A DNA stretch of 44,116 nt. Source: a virus. Each line of letters starts with the position of its first letter. Within the stretch, counting starts at the first letter, position 1. The position numbers and the translations under genes were made by a program. Positions 35,405-43,325 of the stretch are shown piece by piece. The stretch is from positions 1 to 44,116 of the IMG/VR virus record IMGVR_UViG_3300047557_002997; one strand, given 5' to 3'. A model generated the notes under the pieces. The model did no database searches. It was not told the DNA's origin and saw only the letters and a list, made by a program, of their open reading frames with translations.

Positions 35405-37873
35405 ATGGCGACTCCTCAATTATCTCCAGGCGTACTCGTCAGAGAAGTTGATTTAACTGTAGGGAGAGCTGATAATGTACTAGATAACATTGGAGCAATT
35501 GCCGGTCCTTTTGCAATTGGTCCTGTTGAAGAAGCAATTGATATCACCACAGAAAACGAACTCATCAACGTTTTTGGAAAACCAATTTCTACTGATGCAC
35601 AGTATGAGTACTGGATGAGTGCATCTTCATATCTTTCATATGGTGGTGTTCTTAAGGTTGCAAGAGTTGATGGAACAAATCTTGTAAATGCTAATGCAAT
35701 TAGAAATTCATCTGGAATTTCGACAGCAGGAGAACCTACGCTCAAGATCAAGAACTTTGATGACTATGAGGCAAATTTTGCAGATGACATTGCAAATTAT
35801 ATTTTTGCAGCAAAAAATCCAGGTTCTTGGGCAAATAACCTAAAAGTTTGTGTAATTGATGATAAAGCAGATCAAATTATTGGAATTAACACTACAAATC
35901 TTTCTACAATTGGCGCAACGGTTGGATCTGGAGTTACTGTTGCTTTAACTAATGTAACTATTGCAGAAGCTGGAGTAACAACCACCTTTAATGGATATCT
36001 AAAAGGAATTGTTACAGGTATTAATACAAATTCAACTGGCAGTAATCCTTCTACAATAGATGTCAAAATTACATCTAGAGTTTCAAATGCTTACACCAGA
36101 CACGACACAATCACAAATAGAACTGTAAGTATAGCTGCTACTGACGGAGATACTATACTTTATATAAGTGGAACAGATTTAACTCAATTAATAACTACAG
36201 GAAATAACTTTTCAATTGTAGGTGTTGCAACTTATGCAGCAATTTCTGGGGTTGGATCTACCTCTATAACAATCGCAAGTGGTCTAGGAGTAACTGTTAT
36301 TAGTGGAACTGCAATTCAATTTACTAATCCAGTAGGAATTGCTACTACGGAAACTCCAATCACTTATGCTGCTAAGAACCAAAGCAGATCTATTTTAGCA
36401 AATTCTCAATTAGGATTTGTATCTGCAGGTGGAACAATTGCAGTAGGAAATAGTCAATATTCAGTCACAACAGTGAAAGACTGGTATGATGATCAAATTT
36501 TAAATTTGGAAAATAGTTCAATTTATTGGAATTCTATTGCACCAAAACCAGGAACATCACAACATGCCGTAAATAGAAACGGAAAAAGCGATGAAATTCA
36601 CGTAGTCATTGTTGATGATATTGGAACAGTTACTGGAATTCAAGGAAATCTTTTAGAAAAACATCTCAATCTTTCTAAAGCAACTGATGCCATTTCTGCA
36701 ATTAATTCTCCGCAAAAAATCTGGTGGAAAAGTTATCTTGCAGAATATTCAAAATATGTTTATGTTGGTGATAATCCTTCTGATAATTTAAAAGTAAACG
36801 AACCAGTAGTTCAAACTGGATTTGCTAATTTGGGTTCCTTTACCTCGATCACTAATAGTGAAGGTTCTTGGAACACTCTTGTTCAGGATAAAACTTATAG
36901 TGCTCTTGGAAATGTAACTTATACTTTAAGTGGTGGTAAAGATTATTCTAATAATGGAGGAATGACAGCATCTCTTGGTGATTTATTCACAGCATACAAT
37001 CTTTTCTCAAATAAAGATGAGATTGAGGTTGATTATCTAATCATGGGACCTGGATTAGGAAATATAAACGAATCACAAGCAAAAGCAAATCATTTAGTTT
37101 CTATTGCAAATTCAAGAAAAGACTGCATGGCTGTAATTTCTCCACACAGAGGTTCTGTGGTGGATGTTTTAAATTCCGATACACAAACTGATAATATTAT
37201 TGATTTCTTTAATGGAGTTTCTATATCATCATCTTATGCAGTATTTGATTCTGGTTATAAGTACACCTACGATAGATTTAATAACAAGTTCCGTTATATT
37301 CCCTGCAATGCTGATGTTGCTGGATTGATGGTTAGAACTTCTATCGTTGCTTATCCTTGGTTCTCTCCTGCAGGTCAGCAGAGAGGAATTCTGAACAATG
37401 CAATTAAACTTGCATACAATCCAAATAAAGCACAAAGAGATCAACTATATCCATTAAGAATTAATTCAATCGTTAATCAACCTGGAATTGGAATTCTTCT
37501 CTTTGGTGATAAGACTGCTCTTGGATATGCATCTGCATTTGATAGAATCAACGTTCGTCGTCTGTTCCTTACTGTTGAGCAAGCACTCCAAAGAAGTGCT
37601 CAAGCGCAACTCTTTGAACTGAACGATGAGATTACAAGAGCAAACTTTAGAAACATTGTTGAACCCTACCTCCGTGATGTTCAGGCAAAGCGCGGTCTTT
37701 ATGGATTCTTAGTTGTCTGTGATGCATCAAATAACACTCCAGATGTTATTGATAACAATGAATTCAGAGCTGATATCTACCTGAAGCCTGCTAAGTCTAT
37801 TAACTATGTAACACTGACATTCGTTGCTACCAGAACGGGTGTAAGTTTTGAAGAAGTTGCTGGTACTGTTTGA
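35405..37873 (+). CDS. 18: Tail sheath protein gp18, enlarged
   Basis: The N-terminus SPGVLVREVDLTVGRADNVL and GAIAGPFAIGPVEEAIDI is typical of myovirus sheath proteins, as is the C-terminal domain (PWFSPAGQQRGILN, NQPGIGILLFGDKTALGYAS, SINYVTLTFVATRTGVSFEE). The N- and C-terminal conserved domains form the contractile lattice. The total is 822 residues against 659 in T4. About residues 158-320 look like an insertion in a surface domain, rich in Thr, Gly, Val and Ile, with beta-type sequence such as DGDTILYISGTDL and GVGSTSITIASGLGV. Surface decoration of the sheath would be consistent. gp19 follows after 35 nt. Confidence 0.95.
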   Translation: MATPQLSPGVLVREVDLTVGRADNVLDNIGAIAGPFAIGPVEEAIDITTENELINVFGKPISTDAQYEYWMSASSYLSYGGVLKVARVDGTNLVNANAIRNSSGISTAGEPTLKIKNFDDYEANFADDIANYIFAAKNPGSWANNLKVCVIDDKADQIIGINTTNLSTIGATVGSGVTVALTNVTIAEAGVTTTFNGYLKGIVTGINTNSTGSNPSTIDVKITSRVSNAYTRHDTITNRTVSIAATDGDTILYISGTDLTQLITTGNNFSIVGVATYAAISGVGSTSITIASGLGVTVISGTAIQFTNPVGIATTETPITYAAKNQSRSILANSQLGFVSAGGTIAVGNSQYSVTTVKDWYDDQILNLENSSIYWNSIAPKPGTSQHAVNRNGKSDEIHVVIVDDIGTVTGIQGNLLEKHLNLSKATDAISAINSPQKIWWKSYLAEYSKYVYVGDNPSDNLKVNEPVVQTGFANLGSFTSITNSEGSWNTLVQDKTYSALGNVTYTLSGGKDYSNNGGMTASLGDLFTAYNLFSNKDEIEVDYLIMGPGLGNINESQAKANHLVSIANSRKDCMAVISPHRGSVVDVLNSDTQTDNIIDFFNGVSISSSYAVFDSGYKYTYDRFNNKFRYIPCNADVAGLMVRTSIVAYPWFSPAGQQRGILNNAIKLAYNPNKAQRDQLYPLRINSIVNQPGIGILLFGDKTALGYASAFDRINVRRLFLTVEQALQRSAQAQLFELNDEITRANFRNIVEPYLRDVQAKRGLYGFLVVCDASNNTPDVIDNNEFRADIYLKPAKSINYVTLTFVATRTGVSFEEVAGTV

Positions 37874-37890
37874 TTTTTAATAAACACCAT

Positions 37891-37899
37891 CAAAGGAGG
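37891..37899 (+). promoter_or_regulatory. Strong ribosome-binding site for gp19
   Basis: AAAGGAGGA, a nearly full match to the anti-Shine-Dalgarno complement, lies 9 nt before the gp19 ATG. It is the strongest such site I noticed in the window, consistent with the high copy number of tail tube protein. Confidence 0.8.
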
Positions 37900-37908
37900 A
37901 ACTAAAAA

Positions 37909-38475
37909 ATGGCACATTCTATTCAGGATTTCAAATCAGCACTCATCGGGGGCGGTGCCCGCCCCAATCTATTTGAGGTAACTATTCCATCACCACCAAA
38001 TGCAGTAAATCTTACTGAAAATTTCCCTATTTTATGCAAAGCAGCTGCACTACCTGCATCAAACATTGCATCAATTGATGTTCCCTTTAGAGGAAGAATT
38101 TTCAAAGTTGCTGGAGACAGAACTTTTGATGTTTGGACTGTTACGATTATCAATGATCAAGACTTCCTTATTAGAGACGCGATGGAAGCGTGGATGCAAT
38201 CTATTGGTCAATATGCTGATGGAAGTGGTTTCACCAATCCAAATGATTATATGTGTAATGCTTTTGTAAAGCAATTTAAGAGAGGAAAAAGTAACGTAGG
38301 AAAGAACACTCCCGTTGGATCAGGACTTGAAGTTGCTGCAACTTATAAGTTCTTTGATATTTTCCCAACTAATATTGCTGCAATTGATCTTTCTTATGAT
38401 ACCACTGACACTATTGAAGAGTTCACTGTTGAATTCCAAGTTCAATACTGGACACCTTCAACTGAGGAAGCATAA
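37909..38475 (+). CDS. 19: Tail tube protein gp19
   Basis: The 188-residue protein (T4: 163) has the tail-tube pattern: GGARPNLFEVTIPSPP, then ILCKAAALPASNIASIDVPF, RGRIFKVAGDRTFDVWTVTI and a closing IEEFTVEFQVQYW. These are the conserved strands that form the hexameric tube ring through which DNA passes. The short C-terminal addition fits other marine relatives. It has a very strong ribosome site and shares the gp18 transcript. Its stop overlaps the beginning of the gp20 late promoter. Confidence 0.95.
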   Translation: MAHSIQDFKSALIGGGARPNLFEVTIPSPPNAVNLTENFPILCKAAALPASNIASIDVPFRGRIFKVAGDRTFDVWTVTIINDQDFLIRDAMEAWMQSIGQYADGSGFTNPNDYMCNAFVKQFKRGKSNVGKNTPVGSGLEVAATYKFFDIFPTNIAAIDLSYDTTDTIEEFTVEFQVQYWTPSTEEA

Positions 38476-38481
38476 TAAATA
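38474..38481 (+). promoter_or_regulatory. Late promoter AATAAATA for portal gp20
   Basis: AATAAATA overlaps the last two bases of the gp19 TAA and is 30 nt before the gp20 ATG at 38512. Confidence 0.7.
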
Positions 38482-38511
38482 GACAAAAGAACGAAGTTAA
38501 AAAAATAAATT

Positions 38512-40200
38512 ATGGCGAAACTTTTTGGTTTTTCGATTGAAGATAACGAACCATTATCTCCCGGTGTTGTTTCCCCCGTTCCTCCAAATAAGGAGGACGG
38601 GGTTGACCATTACCTGAGTAGTGGTTTTTTTGGTTCGTATGTAGATATTGAAGGAGTATATAGAACTGAATTTGATCTCATCAAAAGATATCGTGAAATG
38701 GCACTTCATCCAGAGTGTGATAGTGCTATTGAAGATATTGTAAATGAGGCAATCGTATCAGATACTAATGATAGTCCTGTTCAGATTGATTTGGATAATC
38801 TGAATGCGAGTGATGGTATTAAAAAGAAGATTAGACAAGAATTCAAGTATATATTAGAACTTCTAGATTTTGATAAGAAGTCGCATGAAATTTATAGAAA
38901 CTGGTATGTAGATGGAAGACTTTACTACCATAAGGTTGTAGATCTTAAAAATCCTGAAGCAGGAATACAAGAACTGAGATACATTGACGCAATGAAAATG
39001 CGTTATGTTCGTCAAGCAATTAAAAAGGAAGATAACAAATATAGAGTTTCAAATCGAAATGTTGATAATCCAATGGATTATGATTTTCCAGAAATTGATG
39101 AATACTTCATTTATGAACCAAAAATGACCTATCCAACAGGAACTCCAGCTCCTGGAACATTGGGTGGTTCAAATTCTGGCATCAAGATGACAAAGGATTC
39201 GATCACTTATTGCACGTCCGGCCTTGTAGACCGAAATAAGGGATCAACTCTTTCATATCTTCACAAGGCAATTAAATCTCTCAATCAACTCCGTATGATT
39301 GAGGACTCTTTAGTCATCTATCGTCTTTCTCGCGCACCAGAAAGAAGAATTTTCTATATTGATGTTGGTAATCTGCCAAAGATTAAAGCAGAGCAATACC
39401 TCCGTGATGTGATGATGCGTTATCGCAACAAACAAGTTTATGATGCAAGTACCGGAGAAATACGCGATGACAAAAAGTTTATGGCAATGTTAGAGGATTT
39501 TTGGTTGCCAAGAAGAGAGGGTGGTAGAGGAACCGAAATATCTACACTTCCTGGTGGACAAAATCTTGGAGAAATTACCGATATTAATTATTTTCAAGAA
39601 AAACTTTATAGGTCTTTAAATGTTCCAACAACAAGAATTGGTGGAGATGGTGGATTTAATCTTGGTCGTTCATCAGAAATTCTGAGAGATGAAGTCAAAT
39701 TTAGTAAGTTTGTTGCTCGTTTGAGAAAGAGATTCTCATATATGTTTAGCGATATGTTGAGAACTCAATTGATTCTCAAAAATATCATTACACCAGAAGA
39801 TTGGTCGAGGATGGATGAACATATTCAATATGATTTCTTATATGATAATCATTTTGCAGAACTTAAGGATGCCGAATTACTTAACGAGAGATTGAATATG
39901 GTTCAAATTGCAGAACCTTATGTTGGAAGATATTTCTCTCAAGATTATATAAGAAGAAAGGTTTTAAGGCAAACTGATGTTGAAATCTTAGAACAAGATG
40001 CGCTCATTAAAAAAGAAATTGATGAAGGAATTATTCCCGATCCTAATCAACCTATTGATCCACAAACTGGATTACCTCTTGACCAAACTTCTCAAATGGA
40101 TCTGGGTCAACCGGCAATGGAACCTGATTTAAGATCTCAAGAAAAAGCAACCGAAGTTAATGCTAAAGCAATAGAAATGCCCAAGGGTGGTGAGATATAA
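38512..40200 (+). CDS. 20: Portal vertex protein gp20
   Basis: The protein has 562 residues (T4: 524) and shows the conserved portal pattern: YVDIEGVYRTEFDLIKRYRE, MALHPECDSAIEDIVNEAIV, RNWYVDGRLYYHKVV, YRLSRAPERRIFYIDVGNLP and RMDEHIQYDFLYDNHFAELK. gp20 forms the twelve-fold ring at the head vertex, starts prohead assembly and acts as the terminase docking site. The C-terminal tail is rich in Pro, Asp and Gln (IPDPNQPIDPQTGLPL). This gene is the standard diversity marker for cyanomyoviruses. A strong hairpin lies in codons 21-31. The TAA is inside the next late promoter. Confidence 0.96.
   Translation: MAKLFGFSIEDNEPLSPGVVSPVPPNKEDGVDHYLSSGFFGSYVDIEGVYRTEFDLIKRYREMALHPECDSAIEDIVNEAIVSDTNDSPVQIDLDNLNASDGIKKKIRQEFKYILELLDFDKKSHEIYRNWYVDGRLYYHKVVDLKNPEAGIQELRYIDAMKMRYVRQAIKKEDNKYRVSNRNVDNPMDYDFPEIDEYFIYEPKMTYPTGTPAPGTLGGSNSGIKMTKDSITYCTSGLVDRNKGSTLSYLHKAIKSLNQLRMIEDSLVIYRLSRAPERRIFYIDVGNLPKIKAEQYLRDVMMRYRNKQVYDASTGEIRDDKKFMAMLEDFWLPRREGGRGTEISTLPGGQNLGEITDINYFQEKLYRSLNVPTTRIGGDGGFNLGRSSEILRDEVKFSKFVARLRKRFSYMFSDMLRTQLILKNIITPEDWSRMDEHIQYDFLYDNHFAELKDAELLNERLNMVQIAEPYVGRYFSQDYIRRKVLRQTDVEILEQDALIKKEIDEGIIPDPNQPIDPQTGLPLDQTSQMDLGQPAMEPDLRSQEKATEVNAKAIEMPKGGEI
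38574..38602 (+). other. Strong hairpin in the 5' coding part of gp20
   Basis: CCCCGT (38574-38579) pairs with ACGGGG (38597-38602), and CCTCC (38581-38585) pairs with GGAGG (38592-38596), with one bulged T at 38580 and a 6-nt loop AAATAA. Eleven base pairs, most of them GC, are unusual in this AT-rich region. The 3' arm hides a ribosome-site-like AAGGAGG, but no good start codon follows it. Confidence 0.7.
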
Positions 40201-40203
40201 ATA
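40196..40203 (+). promoter_or_regulatory. Late promoter TATAAATA for the prohead core genes
   Basis: The consensus TATAAATA contains the TAA stop of gp20 (40198-40200) and is 28 nt before the ATG at 40232. It should drive the gp67-like gene, the gene at 40390 and the one at 40713. Confidence 0.72.
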
Positions 40204-40231
40204 AAAACGATTACTAATTGGAATCTTAACA

Positions 40232-40393
40232 ATGGATGATTTACTGGATATGATTGCTACTGACGAATCACCTTCGCAGATCAGTGATAAAATCAAGGAT
40301 CTTTTGTTTACTAAAGCAGCAGAAAAAATTGATGATTTTCGTCCTGCCGTAGCAAATTCAATGTTTAATAGCGAAACAGAAGAGGAAGAATGA
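40232..40393 (+). CDS. 67: Prohead core protein, gp67-like, 53 aa
   Basis: The ATG at 40232 opens a 53-codon frame that ends in a run of acidic residues (SETEEEE). The N-terminal half DDLLDMIATDESPSQISDKI and a central FTKAAEKIDDFRPAVANSMF match the pattern of T4 gp67, which is 80 residues, helical at first and highly acidic at the end, and lies directly after gp20. gp67 is a small component of the prohead core that is degraded by the gp21 protease. The placement after gp20 supports the call more than the sequence does. The end overlaps the next ATG by 4 nt (ATGA). Confidence 0.7.
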   Translation: MDDLLDMIATDESPSQISDKIKDLLFTKAAEKIDDFRPAVANSMFNSETEEEE

Positions 40394-40710
40394 AATCTTT
40401 TAAGCAGTTCATCTCAGAGTCTGTAAATATTTCTGGAGACTTTACCGGAAATCTTTACATTAATTCCTCTCAACCAGAGCAACAATCGGTTGGTGAGGAA
40501 TATGTTGCAGATGTCCTGTGGAACGGAAGTCTTTATAGAATGGAATTAGTTACTAAAAACGGAATTCCTTCTCCGAGAGATCTTGGTGAACAACTACAGT
40601 CTAATTATCCAGGAGCGGTTGTTCATCAGATTTACCCAGTTACTGAAAAGAATTTAAACATTAAAAACGCACAAAGATACCACCCATCAAAGTTGGAATG
40701 GATTGATTAA
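40390..40710 (+). CDS. Core-like protein with capsid-targeting-like N-terminus, 106 aa
   Basis: The ATG at 40390 overlaps the gp67-like stop by 4 nt. The N-terminus MKSFKQFISESVNISGD resembles the capsid targeting sequence of T4 internal proteins (consensus of the MKTYQEFIAEA type), which ends at an I-x-E cleavage site of the gp21 protease; here I-S-E at residues 8-10 fits. Residues about 34-87 (YVADVLWNGSLYRMELV, then LGEQLQSNYPGAVVHQIYPV) match a segment of the 646-aa protein at 31487. In T4, gp68 follows gp67; homology to gp68 is not clear to me. It may be a packaged internal or core protein. Confidence 0.72.
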   Translation: MKSFKQFISESVNISGDFTGNLYINSSQPEQQSVGEEYVADVLWNGSLYRMELVTKNGIPSPRDLGEQLQSNYPGAVVHQIYPVTEKNLNIKNAQRYHPSKLEWID

Positions 40711-40712
40711 TA

Positions 40713-42026
40713 ATGGCTCAGTGGAATATTCAAACTCAAGATTATTTAAACCAAGAGAGAAGTCTTTTTGAGATTTTTGGTGCTGCAACTAGAGACGGAA
40801 AAATCGTTGATAATCTCAATAGATTTCCAGTAAGTGTAAATCCAGATGCTTTCGGAAGAACAAGAGTATCAAATCCTCTTACATTATTTGACTCATCTCA
40901 CAGATATAGAGACAATAATCTTTGGGAAAGTTTGATTGTAGGAACTGGTTCTACTGTTGGTTTTGTAACAACTCAAGGATTAATCAATATAGGTATTGGA
41001 ACTACAAGTGGTGATTCAGTTATTAGAGAAACCACTAAAACATTTTCATATCAACCAGGAAAATCTTTACTTGTTTTAAATACTTTTATTCCTGCTACAC
41101 CAAAAACAAACTTAAGGCAAAGAGTTGGATATTTTGGTGCTGATAATGGAATGTATTTTGAGATTAATGGCACGACGCCATATTTTGTAGAAAGAAGTTT
41201 ATCCACTGGGACCGAAACTGCAATTGCACAATCTGATTGGAATATTGATAAATTGGATGGAACCGGAGTTTCTGGTATTACATTAGATATTACCAAAGCA
41301 CAAATTCTTTGGATGGATATTGAGTGGTTGGGTCTCGGATCAGTAAGAATGGGATTTGTAATTGATGGAAAATTTATTCACGCACACTCATTTCACCACG
41401 CAAACTTAATTCAATCAACTTATATCACAACAGCATCTCTTCCTTTAAGGTATGAGATTGCTAATACTGGTATTACAACTAGTTCTAGCACACTCAAACA
41501 AGTTTGCTCTAGTGTAATTTCAGAAGGTGGTTATGAATTGAGAGGATTGCAGCAGGCAGTAAATACACCAATTACAGCACCAGTAGATTTACCAACTCCT
41601 GCCGGAACTTATTATCCTGTTCTTTCTATTCGTCTCAAATCTTCCCCAAATAGATTGGATGCAATTGTAATTTTGACCGCGCTTTCATTAATGGGGACTG
41701 GAAATGGACCACAATACAATTGGCAGGTGAGAGCATCAGCAACTACTACTGGTGGAAATTGGGTAAGTGCTGGTGCAGATAGTGCTGTAGAATATAAAAT
41801 TGATGGAGGAACTGTAAGTGGAGGAAGAATATTAGCATCCGGTTTCTTCACATCAGCAAATCAATCTTCTTCATCAGTTGATATTCTGAAAGAAGCACTA
41901 TTTAAGTTCCAGTTAGAAAGAAATGGATTAACTGGAACACCTTATGAATTAACACTAGTAGTTGCATCTGATACTGCTGGTGCTGATGTTTTTGCTTCAT
42001 TAGATTGGGAAGAAATTAGTAGGTAA
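40713..42026 (+). CDS. Virion structural protein in the head block, 437 aa
   Basis: The ATG at 40713 follows the previous stop by 2 nt. The N-terminal half has segments that I recall from structural proteins of many marine phages: FGRTRVSNPLTLFDSSHRYR, GYFGADNGMYFEINGT, LWMDIEWLGLGSVRMGFVID and HAHSFHHANLIQSTYITT. The C-terminal half is beta-rich. There is no signal or membrane segment. In T4 no gene of this kind lies between gp20 and gp21. The location suggests a head surface or head-fibre protein; a tail role cannot be excluded. Short reverse-strand frames at 41051 and 41612 are shadows. Confidence 0.78.
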   Translation: MAQWNIQTQDYLNQERSLFEIFGAATRDGKIVDNLNRFPVSVNPDAFGRTRVSNPLTLFDSSHRYRDNNLWESLIVGTGSTVGFVTTQGLINIGIGTTSGDSVIRETTKTFSYQPGKSLLVLNTFIPATPKTNLRQRVGYFGADNGMYFEINGTTPYFVERSLSTGTETAIAQSDWNIDKLDGTGVSGITLDITKAQILWMDIEWLGLGSVRMGFVIDGKFIHAHSFHHANLIQSTYITTASLPLRYEIANTGITTSSSTLKQVCSSVISEGGYELRGLQQAVNTPITAPVDLPTPAGTYYPVLSIRLKSSPNRLDAIVILTALSLMGTGNGPQYNWQVRASATTTGGNWVSAGADSAVEYKIDGGTVSGGRILASGFFTSANQSSSSVDILKEALFKFQLERNGLTGTPYELTLVVASDTAGADVFASLDWEEISR

Positions 42027-42035
42027 TTTGCAATT

Positions 42036-42043
42036 TATAAATA
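42036..42043 (+). promoter_or_regulatory. Late promoter TATAAATA for the 183-aa gene and gp21
   Basis: A consensus TATAAATA lies 9 nt after the previous stop and 24 nt before the ATG at 42068. gp21 has no site of its own and its ATG overlaps the upstream stop, so both genes are likely on this transcript. Confidence 0.72.
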
Positions 42044-42067
42044 ACTAAAAGTGTTGTATTTAAAATA

Positions 42068-42619
42068 ATGGCTCATAGACCAGTTGGGGCGGGTTCCTCA
42101 TTTACATTTACTGCAGGTGCTGCAACAACTTCATCTGCTTTTACAGTACAATCTAGTGTTTTGAGAGTAGTTGCAGTTGGTGGTTCTGCCCACGTTGCAA
42201 TTGGAGTTACTCCTGCAGCAACTAATACCGATTATTATGTTCCCGCAGGTGACACGGTAACTTTAGGATTAACTAGAGCATCGAATAGAGTTGTTGGAGT
42301 AACAACAGGAACAACAACAATTGTTACTGTTCCAGAAGGAACTCAGGTTCCATTTGCAGTTGGTGATTACGTAACTCTTACTGCTACTGGTCAGTCATAT
42401 TATAACTTTACACACCAACAAGTTTTATCAATTAATACCACTGCAGGTGTTGATGGATATTTCTCGACAAGAATGACTATTAATTATAATTCAAGTGGAA
42501 TTATAACTGCTTTCTCATCAACAGATTCATCAGTTGTTGTTTCTAATAAGATTTCTGCATATGGAGTCGGATCAGGAACACTTCACTTCCAACAAGTACA
42601 AATTACAGGACAGGCATAA
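42068..42619 (+). CDS. Beta-rich virion protein in the head block, 183 aa
   Basis: The protein begins MAHRPVGAGSSFTFTAGAAT and includes SSVLRVVAVGGSAHVAIGVT and YYVPAGDTVTLGLTRASNRV, with a YYNF and FHFQQ-type close. It is small, beta-rich, Gly/Ser/Thr-rich and lacks Cys. I recall similar proteins in cyanophage head regions. A capsid-decoration or head-fibre role would fit; this is inference from the placement with gp21 and gp22. The stop overlaps the gp21 start by one base. Confidence 0.75.
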   Translation: MAHRPVGAGSSFTFTAGAATTSSAFTVQSSVLRVVAVGGSAHVAIGVTPAATNTDYYVPAGDTVTLGLTRASNRVVGVTTGTTTIVTVPEGTQVPFAVGDYVTLTATGQSYYNFTHQQVLSINTTAGVDGYFSTRMTINYNSSGIITAFSSTDSSVVVSNKISAYGVGSGTLHFQQVQITGQA

Positions 42620-43269
42620 TGAAACTCATTACCGAAGAAATCGAATCAGTAGAAGTTCTTACCGAAACGGTCAACGGTAAGAAGACTCTGTATATTCGAG
42701 GTCCTTTCCTACAAACTGAACAACCCAATCGCAATAACAGGATATATCGTATGCCTGTTATGGAAAGAGAGGTAAAGCGTTATACTGAACAGTATGTAAA
42801 TAAAGGCCGTGCTCTTGGTGAACTTGGTCATCCTGATGGACCTACTGTAAATCTTGATAGAGTTTCTCATAAGATTGTTGAACTCGTTCAAAGAGGAAAC
42901 GATTTTATTGGTAAGGCACAAATTCTTTCTACACCAATGGGCAAAATTGCAGAGTCACTTCTCAAAGAAGGAGTAACTCTTGGTGTTTCTTCTCGTGGTA
43001 TTGGATCGGTAAGACCAACAAAAGAAGGATACAATGAAGTTGGCGAAGACTTCATGCTTGCAACTGCTGCTGATATTGTTGCCGATCCATCTGCACCTGA
43101 TGCTTTTGTTCAGGGAATTATGGAAGGAAAGGAGTGGGTATGGGATGGAGGAATGCTTCGCGAAAAAATCGCAGAGCAAACTCAAAAAAGAATCAATACC
43201 CTTGTAGATGAAAAACTTCTTGAGGAGTATAAATTGAGTTTATTTAATGAGTTTTTAAATTCATTGTAA
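42619..43269 (+). CDS. 21: Prohead core scaffold protease gp21
   Basis: Length 216, like T4 gp21 (212). The serine protease residues are visible: His71 in GELGHPDG and the Ser pair at 124-125 in GVSSRGIG, corresponding to the T4 His/Ser active site. A conserved acidic region ADIVADPSAPDAFVQGIMEG follows. The end is helical (KRINTLVDEKLLEEYKLSLF) as needed for core binding. It degrades the scaffold and trims capsid proteins at I/L-x-E sites once the prohead is complete. It is coupled to the preceding gene by TAATG. Confidence 0.95.
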   Translation: MKLITEEIESVEVLTETVNGKKTLYIRGPFLQTEQPNRNNRIYRMPVMEREVKRYTEQYVNKGRALGELGHPDGPTVNLDRVSHKIVELVQRGNDFIGKAQILSTPMGKIAESLLKEGVTLGVSSRGIGSVRPTKEGYNEVGEDFMLATAADIVADPSAPDAFVQGIMEGKEWVWDGGMLREKIAEQTQKRINTLVDEKLLEEYKLSLFNEFLNSL

Positions 43270-43279
43270 TTTATTAAAT

Positions 43280-43291
43280 TATAAATAAATA
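43280..43291 (+). promoter_or_regulatory. Tandem late promoter TATAAATAAATA for gp22
   Basis: TATAAATA (43280-43287) and AATAAATA (43284-43291) overlap by four bases, 34 nt before the gp22 ATG. An overlapping pair is not seen elsewhere in the window. The scaffold and, beyond the window, the major capsid gene would be the targets, fitting high expression. Confidence 0.7.
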
Positions 43292-43325
43292 TAGTTTATA
43301 ACTAAAGGTTAAACGGAGAGTTCAA

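Noticed and set aside
38586-38620. An internal translation start in gp20 after AAGGAGG
   Set aside because: The only nearby non-ATG start (TTG at 38603) meets a stop within five codons, so no product results.
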